The notes below the pieces were generated by a model. The model was given only the letters and a program-made list of their open reading frames with translations, was not told the DNA's origin and made no database searches. Below are positions 34,613-49,377 of a stretch of DNA of 64,000 bases, piece after piece (position 1 is the stretch's first letter; each line of letters opens with the position of its first letter). This DNA is from Pseudomonas sp. SDI (GTDB lineage Bacteria > Pseudomonadota > Gammaproteobacteria > Pseudomonadales > Pseudomonadaceae). The stretch lies in contig NZ_QETK01000010.1 of NCBI RefSeq assembly GCF_003105155.1, forward strand, positions 95,913 to 159,912. The letters are read 5' to 3'. A program made the position numbers and the translations under genes.

Positions 34613-35086
34613 CTATTCCTGTTCAGGCGGCGCCTCTTTGGCCTTCCCATGACTGGCCAAGCGTTCCAGGGCAGCCCTCAGCTTGGGGTCGCTGATCCCC
34701 TCGGCCGTCGCCTGGATGTTCTGTGCCGACTCGCTGGAAATATCCATCGGGTGCCCACCCACCCGTGGTGTAGTCGCCGTCGGCTGCACCTTGAACAGGA
34801 TCCGGTTCAGGCTGGCAAACGCTTCAAGTGCCTGCAGTTGGCGCTGGAGGCGCTTCTGCTGATAGCGCAGGCGCGTTGCCCAATGCCCGTCGGTGACGAT
34901 CAGCAACAGTGTGCCCTCACGCCATGACGCTACATGACAATGCTCGCGCGCGGCCGGCTGCAATTGGCTTTCGAGCAGGCGCTGCAACTGGGCCAGGCGC
35001 TGGGCCTGACTGAACAGGGCCTTGAGTGGCCGGGCTTCACGCAGCAGGACAGCCGGAGCACGAGCGGGCAGGGGGCGAAAGGCCAT
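34613..35086 (-). CDS. dciA: DciA (DUF721) helicase-loading protein
   Basis: 157 residues. N-terminal DUF721 KH-like domain (about 1-105, with REGTLLLIVTDGHWATRLRYQ, ends given) and a disordered charged tail. DciA is the ancestral partner that loads the replicative helicase DnaB in bacteria lacking DnaC/DnaI. The locus between lpxC and secA is typical of Pseudomonas. Transcribed opposite to both neighbours. Confidence 0.88.
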   Translation of the reverse strand: MAFRPLPARAPAVLLREARPLKALFSQAQRLAQLQRLLESQLQPAAREHCHVASWREGTLLLIVTDGHWATRLRYQQKRLQRQLQALEAFASLNRILFKVQPTATTPRVGGHPMDISSESAQNIQATAEGISDPKLRAALERLASHGKAKEAPPEQE

Positions 35087-35368
35087 GTAGGGACACCAGA
35101 AGTTACAGTGCCGCCATCTTAACAGATTGCCCGCCGGGTACCTGTCGCGGCGGTCCCTGCGTGAAACTTCACCCGGGTGGGTTGAAGTTGACGAAAAAGC
35201 CCTTATTGTAAAAAAGCCCCGTCAAAGCGCTGTGCCAGCATCGTGGACATCCGCCACTTTCCTCACCATCGTTTCCGGGTAGAATGCTCGTTCGCATGCG
35301 GCCATAAGGGCTGCACGGGCGACTCACGGGGCCGCCCTCCATCCCTACGTGTGGAAGATCCTGCCGAT

Positions 35369-38104
<2,736 letters not shown>

Positions 38105-38142
38105 TCACACCGCCGTTGCTTCACGCTGACATCTGAACACCG

Positions 38143-38209
38143 CGCCGCGACTGGTTCCCACCGTCGCGGCGTTGTTCCATCTCAAGCGCCGTCGTTGTCG
38201 ACGCGGCGC
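38143..38209 (+). promoter_or_regulatory. two tandem GC-rich hairpins between secA and argJ
   Basis: The first is a perfect 9-bp stem (CGCCGCGAC 38143-38151 with GTCGCGGCG 38163-38171). The second pairs GCGCCG..TCG with CGACGCGGCGC around 38186-38209 with a small bulge. The T content after the first (TTGTTCC) is low, so termination would be weak. They occupy most of the 126-bp gap before argJ. Confidence 0.5.
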
Positions 38210-38230
38210 ACATTTTCTAGGAGCGCTTAC

Positions 38231-39448
38231 ATGGCTGTTGGTCTTGGTCCGTTGCCGACGTTGCACCCGGTTCCCGGTTTCGAACTCGGTATTGCCTCTG
38301 CGGGCATCAAGCGTCCCGGGCGCAAGGATGTGGTAGTGATGCGCTGTGCCGAAGGTTCCAGCGTTGCCGGTGTGTTCACCCTGAACGCCTTCTGTGCCGC
38401 CCCGGTGATCCTCGCCAAGCAGCGCGTACAGGGCCCGGTACGCTACCTGCTGACCAATACCGGCAATGCCAACGCCGGTACCGGCGCCCCTGGCCTGGCT
38501 GCTGCCGAGCGCACCTGCGCCAAGCTGGCCGAGCTGACCGGCGTCGACGCCAGCGCCGTGCTGCCGTTCTCCACCGGGGTGATCGGTGAGCCGCTGCCGG
38601 TCGAGAAGATCGAAGGCGCATTGCAGGCGGCCCTCGACGACCTGTCGGAAAACAACTGGGCGGCTGCCGCCACCGGCATCATGACCACCGACACCCTGCC
38701 CAAGGGGGCCAGCCGCCAGTTCCAGCATGACGGCGTGACCATCACCGTTACCGGCATCAGCAAGGGCGCCGGGATGATCCGGCCGAACATGGCGACCATG
38801 CTCGGCTACATCGCCACCGACGCCAAAGTGGCCCCGGCGGTGCTCAAGGACCTGCTACTGGACGGCGCAAACAAGTCGTTCAACCGCATCACCATCGACG
38901 GCGACACCTCGACCAACGACTGCTGCATGCTGATCGCCACCGGTAAAGCTGCCGTGGCCGAAGTCCGCGAAGCCAGCGGCGCACTGTTCGAAGCGCTGAA
39001 AAAAGCCGTGTTCGAGGTGTGCATGGAGGTCGCCCAGGCCATTGTCCGCGACGGCGAAGGCGCGACCAAGTTCGTCACCGTGCAGGTCAATGGGGGGGCT
39101 AACCACCAGGAATGCCTGGATGTCGGCTATGCCGTGGCGCATTCGCCGCTGATCAAGACCGCGCTGTTCGCATCCGACCCGAACTGGGGGCGGATTCTGG
39201 CTGCCGTCGGCCGTGCCGGCGTACCGGAACTGGATGTCAGCCTGATCGATGTGTACCTGGACAACGTCTGTATCGCCAGCCAGGGTGGGCGCAGTGCGAC
39301 TTACACCGAAGCGCAGGGTTCGGCGGTGATGGCTCAGGAGGAGATCACCATCCGTATCGAACTCGGCCGTGGCCAGTGCAGCGAGACTATCTGGACCACC
39401 GACCTGTCCCACGAGTACGTGAAGATCAACGCCGAATACCGGACGTGA
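38231..39448 (+). CDS. argJ: bifunctional ornithine acetyltransferase / N-acetylglutamate synthase ArgJ
   Basis: 405 residues from ATG 38231 with a TAGGAG site. Cyclic arginine pathway enzyme that recycles the acetyl group. It self-cleaves before the nucleophile Thr189 in NMATMLGYIATDA; both subunits are complete. The SFNRITIDGDTSTND and FASDPNWGRILAAVGRAG segments are hallmarks. Conserved next to secA in Pseudomonas. Confidence 0.97.
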   Translation: MAVGLGPLPTLHPVPGFELGIASAGIKRPGRKDVVVMRCAEGSSVAGVFTLNAFCAAPVILAKQRVQGPVRYLLTNTGNANAGTGAPGLAAAERTCAKLAELTGVDASAVLPFSTGVIGEPLPVEKIEGALQAALDDLSENNWAAAATGIMTTDTLPKGASRQFQHDGVTITVTGISKGAGMIRPNMATMLGYIATDAKVAPAVLKDLLLDGANKSFNRITIDGDTSTNDCCMLIATGKAAVAEVREASGALFEALKKAVFEVCMEVAQAIVRDGEGATKFVTVQVNGGANHQECLDVGYAVAHSPLIKTALFASDPNWGRILAAVGRAGVPELDVSLIDVYLDNVCIASQGGRSATYTEAQGSAVMAQEEITIRIELGRGQCSETIWTTDLSHEYVKINAEYRT

Positions 39449-39470
39449 TGTGCTGCGGCCGCTGAAGCGG

Positions 39471-39502
39471 CCGATCGCCGGCCAGGCCGGCTCCTGCAGG
39501 AG
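39471..39502. repeat. REP-like element
   Basis: A GATCGCCGGCCAGGCCGGCT core followed by CCTGCAGGAG, resembling pseudomonad REP units (GCCGGC with a CTCC end). Lies between argJ and the GST gene. Confidence 0.6.
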
Positions 39503-39546
39503 CCGCGCCAGCCGGTCTCTTCTCAGAAATCGACGGAGCGACCTGC

Positions 39547-40179
39547 ATGAGCTACCACCTGATCATCGGCGACAAACTGTATTCCTCCTGGTCGTTGCGT
39601 GGCGCCCTGGCCCTCGAACTGGCGGGCCAGGCCTATAGCGAGACCCTGATCAAACTCAACCAGGCGGACACCCGCGCCCGCCTGCTCGCGTTCTCCGCCA
39701 CCGGCAAGGTGCCGCTGCTGCAGTGCGAGCACGGGATCATTGCCGACTCGCTGGCGATTGCCGAATACCTCAACGAGCGTCACCCCGAAGCCAATCTCTG
39801 GCCGACCGACGTTGCCGCGCGTGCCCAGGCACGTTCGGCCTGTGCGCAGATGCACAGCGGCTTCTTTGCCCTGCGCGGTGCCATGCCGTTCGACCTGTCC
39901 CGCGACGAAGCGCTGGCAAGCCTGCCGCTCGACGTGCAGCAAGACATCGACCGGATCGTCGCCCTATGGGCCGAATGCCGCCTGGCAGCCAAGGTCAGCG
40001 GACCGTTCCTGTTCGGTGCGCCGAGCCTGGCTGATGCCTTCTTCGCCCCGGTGGCGGTGCGCCTGCGTACCTACCGGGTAGCGGTGCCGGCAGAGGCTGC
40101 GGCGTATATCGAGACGATCTATCAGTGGCCGGCCTTCCAGGCCTGGCAGAAAGCCGGTCTGGCGGAGCGTGCAGGGTGA
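39547..40179 (+). CDS. glutathione S-transferase family protein
   Basis: 210 residues. Thioredoxin-like N-terminal domain with a Ser-rich active-site turn (KLYSSWSLRGALAL, about 10-23) and the glutathione-binding GKVPLLQ...ADSLAIAEYL segment. An all-helical C-terminal domain follows. Substrate unknown; resembles the YfcF / zeta-like cytosolic group. The stop overlaps the start of the Nudix gene. Confidence 0.92.
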   Translation: MSYHLIIGDKLYSSWSLRGALALELAGQAYSETLIKLNQADTRARLLAFSATGKVPLLQCEHGIIADSLAIAEYLNERHPEANLWPTDVAARAQARSACAQMHSGFFALRGAMPFDLSRDEALASLPLDVQQDIDRIVALWAECRLAAKVSGPFLFGAPSLADAFFAPVAVRLRTYRVAVPAEAAAYIETIYQWPAFQAWQKAGLAERAG

Positions 40180-41120
40180 AACGGATACATGTAGCCGCGG
40201 CGGTTATTCGCGGCGTCGACGGACGCATCCTGATCGCGCGCCGCGCCGACAGTCAGCATCAGGGCGGCTTGTGGGAATTTCCGGGCGGCAAGGTCGAGCT
40301 TGGCGAGGCGGTCGAGCACGCACTGGCCCGCGAGCTGCAGGAAGAGCTGGGCATCGTGGTGACGGCCGCCCGACCGCTGATTCAGGTCAAGCATGACTAC
40401 CCGGACAAGCAGGTATTGCTGGATGTCTGGGAGGTCAGTGGGTTTACCGGCGAACCGCATGGTGCCGAAGGCCAGCCACTGGCCTGGGTGAGCACGCGCG
40501 AGCTGCCGCAGTATGACTTCCCTGAAGCCAACCGGCCGATCGTCGCGGCGGCGCGTTTGCCCGGTGAGTACCTGATTACCCCGGATGGACTGGAGACGCC
40601 GCAGTTGTTGCGCGGTATCCAGAAGGCCGTGGCCAGCGGGATCAAGCTGGTGCAGTTGCGCGCGCCGAACATGTACGACCCCAAGTACCGCGACATTGCG
40701 GTGGATGCGGTCGGCCTGTGCGCCGGCAAGGCGCAGTTGATGCTCAAGGGGCCGCTGGAGTGGTTGGGTGACTTCCCTTCGGCGGGCTGGCACCTGACTT
40801 CCGAGCAGTTACGCAAGTACGCCAGCAAGGGCCGGCCGTTTCCGCAGGAGCGCTGGTTGGCGGCGTCGTGCCACAATGCCGAAGAGCTGGTGTTGGCCGA
40901 GCAGATGGGGGTGGATTTTGTCACCCTGTCGCCGGTGCAGGCGACCCAGACCCATCCCGAGGCCACGCCGCTGGGGTGGGAACAGGCCACGGGGCTGATC
41001 GAGGGCTTCAGCAAGCCGGTGTATCTGTTGGGCGGTGTCGGTGCCGCCGAGCGGGAGAAGGCCTGGCAGGCAGGGGCGCAGGGCGTTGCCGGGATTCGGG
41101 CGTTCTGGCCTGAGGTCTGA
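40176..41120 (+). CDS. Nudix hydrolase (MutT-like) fused to a ThiE-like domain
   Basis: 314 residues from GTG 40176 (GTGA overlap with the GST stop). Residues 1-130 are a MutT-type Nudix domain with a full box (GGKVELGEAVEHALARELQEELGI by its ends). They probably cleave 8-oxo-dGTP or a related nucleotide. Residues 140-314 have the thiamine-phosphate-synthase barrel pattern (VQLRAPN, AASCHNAEEL, LGGVGAAERE). ThiE catalytic positions such as the Lys after QLR and the GPxxxTxTK loop are altered. The second half may therefore be a sensor or an inactive relative. Confidence 0.92.
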   Translation: MKRIHVAAAVIRGVDGRILIARRADSQHQGGLWEFPGGKVELGEAVEHALARELQEELGIVVTAARPLIQVKHDYPDKQVLLDVWEVSGFTGEPHGAEGQPLAWVSTRELPQYDFPEANRPIVAAARLPGEYLITPDGLETPQLLRGIQKAVASGIKLVQLRAPNMYDPKYRDIAVDAVGLCAGKAQLMLKGPLEWLGDFPSAGWHLTSEQLRKYASKGRPFPQERWLAASCHNAEELVLAEQMGVDFVTLSPVQATQTHPEATPLGWEQATGLIEGFSKPVYLLGGVGAAEREKAWQAGAQGVAGIRAFWPEV

Positions 41121-41130
41121 GGCGTCTGCG

Positions 41131-41198
41131 GTTGCGGGACGACCACTCCCACAGTGGATCGGTGCATGCTGTGGGAGCGGGCTCGTCCCGCGATGAGC
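41131..41198. repeat. inverted pair of REP elements
   Basis: TTGCGGGACGACCACTCCCA near 41132-41151 and its inverted copy GTGGGAGCGGGCTCGTCCCG (41171-41190) are separated by about 20 bases. This is a typical REP doublet between two convergent genes. Confidence 0.8.
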
Positions 41199-41201
41199 TC
41201 C

Positions 41202-41768
41202 TCAAGGTCTGGCCGCAGCCTCCCACAACACCTCCGCCACACCCTGGCGCCGGCCAATCAGCCGTGCCGCTACAAACAGCAAGTCCGACAAGCGGTTGAT
41301 ATACGCCAACCCTACCCCGGCCAGCGGCTCCAGCGCATTCAAGTGCTGGCAGCGGCGCTCCGCACTCCGGGCCAGGCTGCGACACACATGCGCCTGTGCC
41401 ACCAACGCCGAGCCCCCCGGCAGAATGAAGTTCTCCAGCGGCCCCAGCTCCTCGTTCCAGCAATCGATCACCGTTTCCAGGCGGGTCACCTCGGCCGCAT
41501 TCAGCGCCTGGTAACTCGGCATCGCCAACTCGCCACCGAGGTCGAACAGCCGATGCTGGCAAGGCGCCAATACCGCCACCAGCTCGTTCAAGCCTGCTGC
41601 CGCCAGCCCCGCCAGTAACACGCCAAGCTGGCTGTTCAGCGTATCCACCTCGCCAATCGCCTCGATGCGCGGGTGGTCCTTGGGCACCCGGCGACCATCG
41701 CCCAGGCCGGTTTCGCCCTTGTCGCCGGTGCGGGTGTAAATCTTCGACAGCCGAAAGCCCATGTTCAT
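41202..41768 (-). CDS. PduO-type cob(I)alamin adenosyltransferase
   Basis: 188 residues; ATG 41768 overlaps the kinase stop (ATGA), and a second ATG two codons on is also possible. Signature KIYTRTGDKGETGLGDGRRV (ends given), AIGEVDTLNSQLG and the C-terminal RRCQ...YINRLSDLLFVAAR. Adenosylates corrinoid using ATP to give coenzyme B12. No B12 riboswitch is seen nearby. Confidence 0.93.
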   Translation of the reverse strand: MNMGFRLSKIYTRTGDKGETGLGDGRRVPKDHPRIEAIGEVDTLNSQLGVLLAGLAAAGLNELVAVLAPCQHRLFDLGGELAMPSYQALNAAEVTRLETVIDCWNEELGPLENFILPGGSALVAQAHVCRSLARSAERRCQHLNALEPLAGVGLAYINRLSDLLFVAARLIGRRQGVAEVLWEAAARP

Positions 41769-43792
41769 GACTCCGTAAGGGAGGAAGGTAGCGCCGGGTT
41801 GCTCAGCGGCAGCCGCAGGGTAAAGCAGGTGCCCTGACCCGGCGCCGACTGCACTTCCATCTGGCCCTTGTGATTGTTGGTAATGATGAAGTATGAAACC
41901 GACAGGCCAAGGCCGGTGCCCTGGCCGATTTCCTTGGTGGTGAAGAACGGTTCGAAGGTGCGCTTGCGCACCGCCTCGGGCATGCCGATGCCGTTGTCTT
42001 CGACCTGAATTTCCGCCCATGGCGGGTTGAGCCGCGTACGCAGGGTAATGCGCCCCGGCTCGCTGTCGTCCTCGCGCAGGTGAATGGCCTGGGCAGCGTT
42101 CTTCAGCAGGTTCAGCAACACCTGCTCCAGCTCGTTGGCCGTGCCCGGCACCGGTCCCAGTTGCGGGTCGAACTGGCGGACGATGGCCTGGCCCTTGAAG
42201 TCGAAGCCGAGGGTCAGGTCGAAGTCGTTGCCGGCAATCTCCACCGCCTGGTCGATCAGCGCCGGCAGGTCGCAGGGTGCCATCTGGCGGTTACTGCGGC
42301 GGCTGAAACTGAGCATGTGGGTGACAATCTTCGCCGCCCGCGTGCCTGCCTGCTGGATGCCGTCGAGCAATTGCGGGACCTGGCGTCCTTCGAGGTAGCG
42401 GTTGACCGTGTTCAGGTCGATACCGGCCTCGTCGGCCTGCTCGACGTTTTTTGGCAGGTCCGGCGACAGCCGCCGACGGATGTTCTGCACGTTGTGCAGG
42501 ATCGCCCCCAGCGGGTTGTTGATCTCGTGGGCCATGCCCGCAGCCAGGCCGCCGACTGAGAGCATTTTCTCCGACTGCACCATCATTTCCTCCAGCGACA
42601 GGCGCTGGGTAATGTCGTCGATACGGATCACCACGCCGCGCCCGCCACCGCCCATCAGCGGGTAGAAGGTCAAGGCGTAGTGGCGGGGGTCCTCGCCACG
42701 GGTCCAGGTCACCCGCTCGATCTTCGCCACGCGGTGTTTCTCGACGCTCTCCTTGAGCTGCGGCAGGAACGGCTTGAGCGGCTCGAATGCGAGGAAGATC
42801 GGCTGGTTCAGCGCCTCGTCCAGCGGCGTCCCGGAGAGTGCACTGGCCTCCTGGTTCCATTGGGTGACATACAGTTGCTCGTCGAGCGCGATCAAGGCCG
42901 AGGGCATCGAGTCGATGATGCTGTTGAGGTAGTTCTGGAAGCCGGTGAGCTTTTTCTCGATCTTGCTTCGAACCTGGACTTCCAGCTCCAGCTTGCGATT
43001 GGTATGGCGGGTTTCCTCGGCCAGACCCTGGGCCTGGTCGTAGGCGTCCTGAAATTCGTCGCGGGTGCGTTTGAGCTGCTGTTCGCGGGCTTCGATGCGC
43101 GACAGCATGGTATTGAAGGCCTCGGCCAGGCTGCCGATCTCGTCGCGGTTGCCGGGGCGCGCGCGCAGGGCGTAGTTCTCCTCGCGGGTCACCTGGCGCG
43201 ACAGCTGTTCCAGCTGGTAGATCGGCTGGGTGATCAGGCGCTTGATCTGCCGGGCGATGACCATCCACAGCAGCACGCTGAACACCAGGATACCCAGGCT
43301 GGCGGTCAGCGTACCGGTGTAGAACGCCATCGGCAGCTCGCTGCTGGCCATCAGCAGCAGATGCCCCGGCGGGCTGCCTGGGCGCGGCACGGGTACCAGT
43401 TGGGTGCTGCGGAATTCGGTCAGGCGCCAGTTCTCGATGTTGCGGTAGCGTTTGGGCAGCGGTAGCGGTTCGCCATGCTGCAACTGCGCCAGTAGCTTGC
43501 CATCCGAGCCATACACCGCCGCAGCGCGCAGCGGCGTGTAGCTGTCGAGCTCCTTGAGCAGGCTGTTGGCAGCCTCCGGCGAGTTGATCGCCTGCTGCGC
43601 CAGTTGCGGGTTGGACACCAGCCGGCCGATGGTCTGCAACGCCTGCGGCGCCATGGCTTCCTGGGAGATCCAGTAGGCGGCGCTGATGAAGGTCAGGTTG
43701 GCGACCAGCAGGATAGTGATCAACAACACCAGCAGGGCCGCCAGCAGCTTCTGGCCGACCGGCAGGTTTTCCAGGCGTTCGCGCAAGGGCAT
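41765..43792 (-). CDS. hybrid-free sensor histidine kinase (HAMP-PAS-HisKA-HATPase)
   Basis: 675 residues. Two membrane helices (about 17-40 and 163-181) around a periplasmic sensor domain, then HAMP (182-235), coiled coil, PAS (about 287-395), HisKA with His422 ([12 protein letters not shown]), and HATPase_c with [20 protein letters not shown] and GQGTGLGLS. The NtrB-like HEINNPL motif suggests an orphan kinase related to phosphate/cell-surface signalling. No response regulator is adjacent. By position it corresponds to PAO1 PA4398, which I recall as linked to swarming. Confidence 0.94.
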   Translation of the reverse strand: MPLRERLENLPVGQKLLAALLVLLITILLVANLTFISAAYWISQEAMAPQALQTIGRLVSNPQLAQQAINSPEAANSLLKELDSYTPLRAAAVYGSDGKLLAQLQHGEPLPLPKRYRNIENWRLTEFRSTQLVPVPRPGSPPGHLLLMASSELPMAFYTGTLTASLGILVFSVLLWMVIARQIKRLITQPIYQLEQLSRQVTREENYALRARPGNRDEIGSLAEAFNTMLSRIEAREQQLKRTRDEFQDAYDQAQGLAEETRHTNRKLELEVQVRSKIEKKLTGFQNYLNSIIDSMPSALIALDEQLYVTQWNQEASALSGTPLDEALNQPIFLAFEPLKPFLPQLKESVEKHRVAKIERVTWTRGEDPRHYALTFYPLMGGGGRGVVIRIDDITQRLSLEEMMVQSEKMLSVGGLAAGMAHEINNPLGAILHNVQNIRRRLSPDLPKNVEQADEAGIDLNTVNRYLEGRQVPQLLDGIQQAGTRAAKIVTHMLSFSRRSNRQMAPCDLPALIDQAVEIAGNDFDLTLGFDFKGQAIVRQFDPQLGPVPGTANELEQVLLNLLKNAAQAIHLREDDSEPGRITLRTRLNPPWAEIQVEDNGIGMPEAVRKRTFEPFFTTKEIGQGTGLGLSVSYFIITNNHKGQMEVQSAPGQGTCFTLRLPLSNPALPSSLTES

Positions 43793-43837
43793 GTGAAGAC
43801 GGGATCCTGTGGGTGGAAGGGCAGGGTAACGCCGCGT

Positions 43838-46312
<2,475 letters not shown>

Positions 46313-46324
46313 CCCAGACCGCGG

Positions 46325-46408
46325 CTATCGCGGGCAAGACCAGCTCCCACAGCGCTTCCCCCCTAACGGTGTGAGGCCCTTGTGGTAGCCGGCCTTGCCG
46401 GCGATGGG
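46325..46408. repeat. REP element pair
   Basis: ATCGCGGGCAAGACCAGCTC with CCACAGC (46328-46354) and an inverted unit TTGTGGTAGCCGGCCTTGCC (46380-46399) plus GGCGATGGG. Fills the gap between mscS and the MFS gene. Confidence 0.75.
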
Positions 46409-46499
46409 GCCGCTAGGCCCCCATTACACTTGTTCACGCCTGCAAACTACCTATAAGGTGGCTTTTCTGGCATACAGGCTGGTCTGATTCCCTTGCCCG

Positions 46500-47768
46500 A
46501 TGCCTGTCATGACCCCGCTTATCAATATCACGCCGCGGCGTGCCTTCCTCTTTGCGCTGACCCTGGCGCTGTTCGAGTTGCTGACCTACCTCGCCAGCGA
46601 TGTCGTCATGCCGGCCATGCCCGGCGTGGTCACCGACCTCAATGCCAGCCCCGAGTACATCCCGCACGCGCTTAACCTCTACTTGCTCGGTGGTGTCGTG
46701 CTGCAATGGCTGATCGGCCCGCTGGCCGACCGTTATGGTCGCCGTCGCCTGCTGCTGGGCGGGTGTGCGTTCTTCGGCCTGGCGTGCCTGGCGACCTTCT
46801 GGGTGCAAGGCATCGAGCTGTTCAACCTGCTGCGCCTGTTGCAGGGCATTGGCCTGGGCTTTGTGGTCACGGTCAGCTACCCGGCGCTCAACGAAGCGTT
46901 CAGCGAAGCGGACGCCGTGCGCATGATGGCCCTGCTGGCGAACATCGCCCTGCTGTCGCCGCTGCTCGGCCCGCTGGTTGGTACGCTGTTGCTGGAGTGG
47001 GTGTCGTGGCGCTGGCTGTTCGTGCTGATTGGCGGTGCCGCCGTGCTGGCCTGGCTGGCGCTGTACCGCAACATGCCGGAAACCCTTGGCGTCGAGCGCC
47101 GCGACGGCACCCGTCTGGCGTTCCAGCCGATCCACCTGCTGCCGTTGCTGGCCGGTTATGCGCAACTGCTTGGCAACCGGCGCTTTGTTGCTGGCAGTGC
47201 GGCGCTGGGCCTGGTCGGCCTGCCGCTGATTGGCTGGATCGGCTTGTCGCCGGTGCTGCTGATTCATGACGAGGGCCTGAGCACCCTGGACTACGCGCTG
47301 TGGCAACTGCCGGTCTTCGGCGGGCTGATCCTCGGTAACCTGATCATCAACCGCATTGCCGACCGCTACGTGCTCCGTGTGCTGGTGCAACGGGCCCTGT
47401 GGCCGTACCTGATCGGGCTGCTGGGCGGCATGCTCGGCACCTGGTTGTTCCCCGGCGTGCTGGCGCTGGTGCTCGGGCTGTCGGTGTATGCGCTGGGCCT
47501 GGGCATCGCCAACGCCGTGCTGTATCGCATGACGCTGTTTGCCAGCGAGCAGAGCAAGGGCTTGGTCTCGGCGATGCTGGGGATGATCACGATTGCCTTG
47601 CTGGGCTTGGGGGGAGCGCTGCTGGCCATGCTCGGTGCTGGGGCCAGCCTGCTGCACTTTGCGCTGGCTGCCGGTTGTGCCGGCTTGCTGGCGCTATGGC
47701 CGCTGGCGGTGGTGCTACGCGCGCGCGGCGACGATCAGGACGACCTGCTCGACGCTACGCCGCCGTAA
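46500..47768 (+). CDS. MdfA-family MFS multidrug transporter
   Basis: 422 residues with twelve predicted helices; start at ATG 46500 or 46509. The N-terminal helix reads LALFELLTYLASDVVMPAM, and the acidic residues fall at Glu26 and Asp34, with Arg112 in LLRLLQGIGLG. The same numbers are known as the key charges of E. coli MdfA. The LADRYGRRRLLLGG loop is the MFS signature. A proton-coupled drug or cation exporter is likely; substrates unknown. Confidence 0.88.
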   Translation: MPVMTPLINITPRRAFLFALTLALFELLTYLASDVVMPAMPGVVTDLNASPEYIPHALNLYLLGGVVLQWLIGPLADRYGRRRLLLGGCAFFGLACLATFWVQGIELFNLLRLLQGIGLGFVVTVSYPALNEAFSEADAVRMMALLANIALLSPLLGPLVGTLLLEWVSWRWLFVLIGGAAVLAWLALYRNMPETLGVERRDGTRLAFQPIHLLPLLAGYAQLLGNRRFVAGSAALGLVGLPLIGWIGLSPVLLIHDEGLSTLDYALWQLPVFGGLILGNLIINRIADRYVLRVLVQRALWPYLIGLLGGMLGTWLFPGVLALVLGLSVYALGLGIANAVLYRMTLFASEQSKGLVSAMLGMITIALLGLGGALLAMLGAGASLLHFALAAGCAGLLALWPLAVVLRARGDDQDDLLDATPP

Positions 47769-47783
47769 CACGCGAGGCACCCT

Positions 47784-49334
47784 TCAGGGGCGCTCGGCAG
47801 CCTGGTTGGGGTCTTGCGCCTCCTGCTTGCCGCGACGCAGTTCCTGATGCCAATGCAAGGCAATCAGGATCAGTGTCGGCACGCCGAGCAGGGCGGTGAT
47901 CAGGAAGAAATCGTGGTAGCCCCACTTTTCCACCATCACCCCCGAGTAACCGCCGATCAGTCGTGGCAACAGCAGCATGATCGAGCTGAGCAGTGCGTAC
48001 TGGGTGGCCGAGAACTTCAGGTTGGTCAGGCTCGACAGGTAGGCGACGAACGCCGAGGTGGCCAGGCCCGAACTGAAGTTATCCAGCGAAATGGTCACTA
48101 CCAGCATCTGCAGGTTGGCGCCCATGTCGGCGAGCATCAGGAACAGGATGTTGGTGCCCGCCGAGGCGACACCGCCGATAAACAGGATCGGCAGGATGCC
48201 GAACCGCACGATCAGCAGGCCGCCAAAGCCGGCACCGACCAGGGTCATGACCAGGCCGAAGATCTTGCTGACGCTGGCGATCTGGTCCTTGCTGAAGCCC
48301 TGGTCGATATAGAACACGTTGGCCATCACGCCCATCACCGTGTCCGACATCCGGTAGGTCGCGATCAGGCCGAGCAGCAGCAGCGCCTGCCAGCGATAGC
48401 GGGTGATGAAGTCGTTGACCGGGGTCAGTACCGGGGCCAGGCCGCGACGACCGAACGACGACAGGCACAGACACGTGAGGGTGATGTAGAGAATGGCGCG
48501 CAGGAACGCACGGTCTTCGAGCAGCAGGTCGAGCAGGCTCATGCCTTCGAACAGCACGCTGGCGAAATCGGTGTTGTACAGCTGGGTGAACATGGCCGGT
48601 ACCGACACCAGCAGGATGATCAGCACGAACACCGAAATCAGCTGGTGGGCCAGGCCATAGCGCGCGGCGGACAGCTGGGTACGCAGCGGCACCGGCGGCT
48701 CGCGCATCAACAGGGTGGTAATCAGGGCCGGAATCATCAGCACACCGAACAGCACGTAGGTGCCAGTCCAGGCCTTGTGCAGGTAGCTGAAGCCGGTGGA
48801 GCCGAAGCCTTCGGCGAAGAACAGCGCGCCGGCCGTGGCCAGCAGGGCGGCAACCCGGTAGCCGGCCATGTAGCTGGCGGCAAGCGCGGCCTGACGCTGG
48901 TCGTCGGCAATTTCCAGGCGGTAGGCGTCGACGGCGATATCCTGGGTGGCCGAGGCGAAGGCCACCAGCACCGCCAGCGCGATCAACCAGGACAGGTGTT
49001 TTTGCGGATCGCAGAAGCCCATGCCGATCAGCCCGATCACCACCAGGATTTGCGACAGCACCAGCCATGAGCGGCGTCGGCCAAGTTTACCGAGCAGCGG
49101 CAGGCGCCATTGGTCGAGCAACGGCGACCACACCCATTTGAAGGCGTAGGCCAGGCCGATCAGGCTCGCATAGCCGATGGTTTCGCGGGCGACCCCGGCC
49201 TCGCGTAACCACACCGACAGGGTTGAAAACACCAGCATATACGGCAAGCCGGCGGCGAAGCCGAGCAGCAACAGCACCAAAGTAGACGGGCTGGCATAGG
49301 CAGCGAGCGCAGCGCGCCAGGTTTTACGGGGCAT
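47784..49334 (-). CDS. ampG: muropeptide permease AmpG
   Basis: 516 residues, MFS fold with 12-14 helices. Characteristic segments: LLLGFAAGLPYMLVFSTLSVWLREAGV (by ends), FKWVWSPLLDQW, and ATQDIAVDAYRLE. Imports anhydro-muropeptides from the periplasm for recycling, and so feeds the AmpR signal for beta-lactamase. Its presence complements the mur genes upstream. Convergent with the MFS gene. Confidence 0.95.
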   Translation of the reverse strand: MPRKTWRAALAAYASPSTLVLLLLGFAAGLPYMLVFSTLSVWLREAGVARETIGYASLIGLAYAFKWVWSPLLDQWRLPLLGKLGRRRSWLVLSQILVVIGLIGMGFCDPQKHLSWLIALAVLVAFASATQDIAVDAYRLEIADDQRQAALAASYMAGYRVAALLATAGALFFAEGFGSTGFSYLHKAWTGTYVLFGVLMIPALITTLLMREPPVPLRTQLSAARYGLAHQLISVFVLIILLVSVPAMFTQLYNTDFASVLFEGMSLLDLLLEDRAFLRAILYITLTCLCLSSFGRRGLAPVLTPVNDFITRYRWQALLLLGLIATYRMSDTVMGVMANVFYIDQGFSKDQIASVSKIFGLVMTLVGAGFGGLLIVRFGILPILFIGGVASAGTNILFLMLADMGANLQMLVVTISLDNFSSGLATSAFVAYLSSLTNLKFSATQYALLSSIMLLLPRLIGGYSGVMVEKWGYHDFFLITALLGVPTLILIALHWHQELRRGKQEAQDPNQAAERP

Positions 49335-49377
49335 TGGCCAACATCTGCCTCAAGTTTACGAAAACAAAGCGCGCACT

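Noticed and set aside
35243..35368. possible SecM-like or N-terminal extension upstream of secA
   Set aside because: No signal peptide or arrest motif is visible, and SecA proteins start at the [11 protein letters not shown] position.
41131..41198. possible CRISPR-like repeats
   Set aside because: Only two inverted units of REP type; no regular direct repeats with spacers anywhere in the window.
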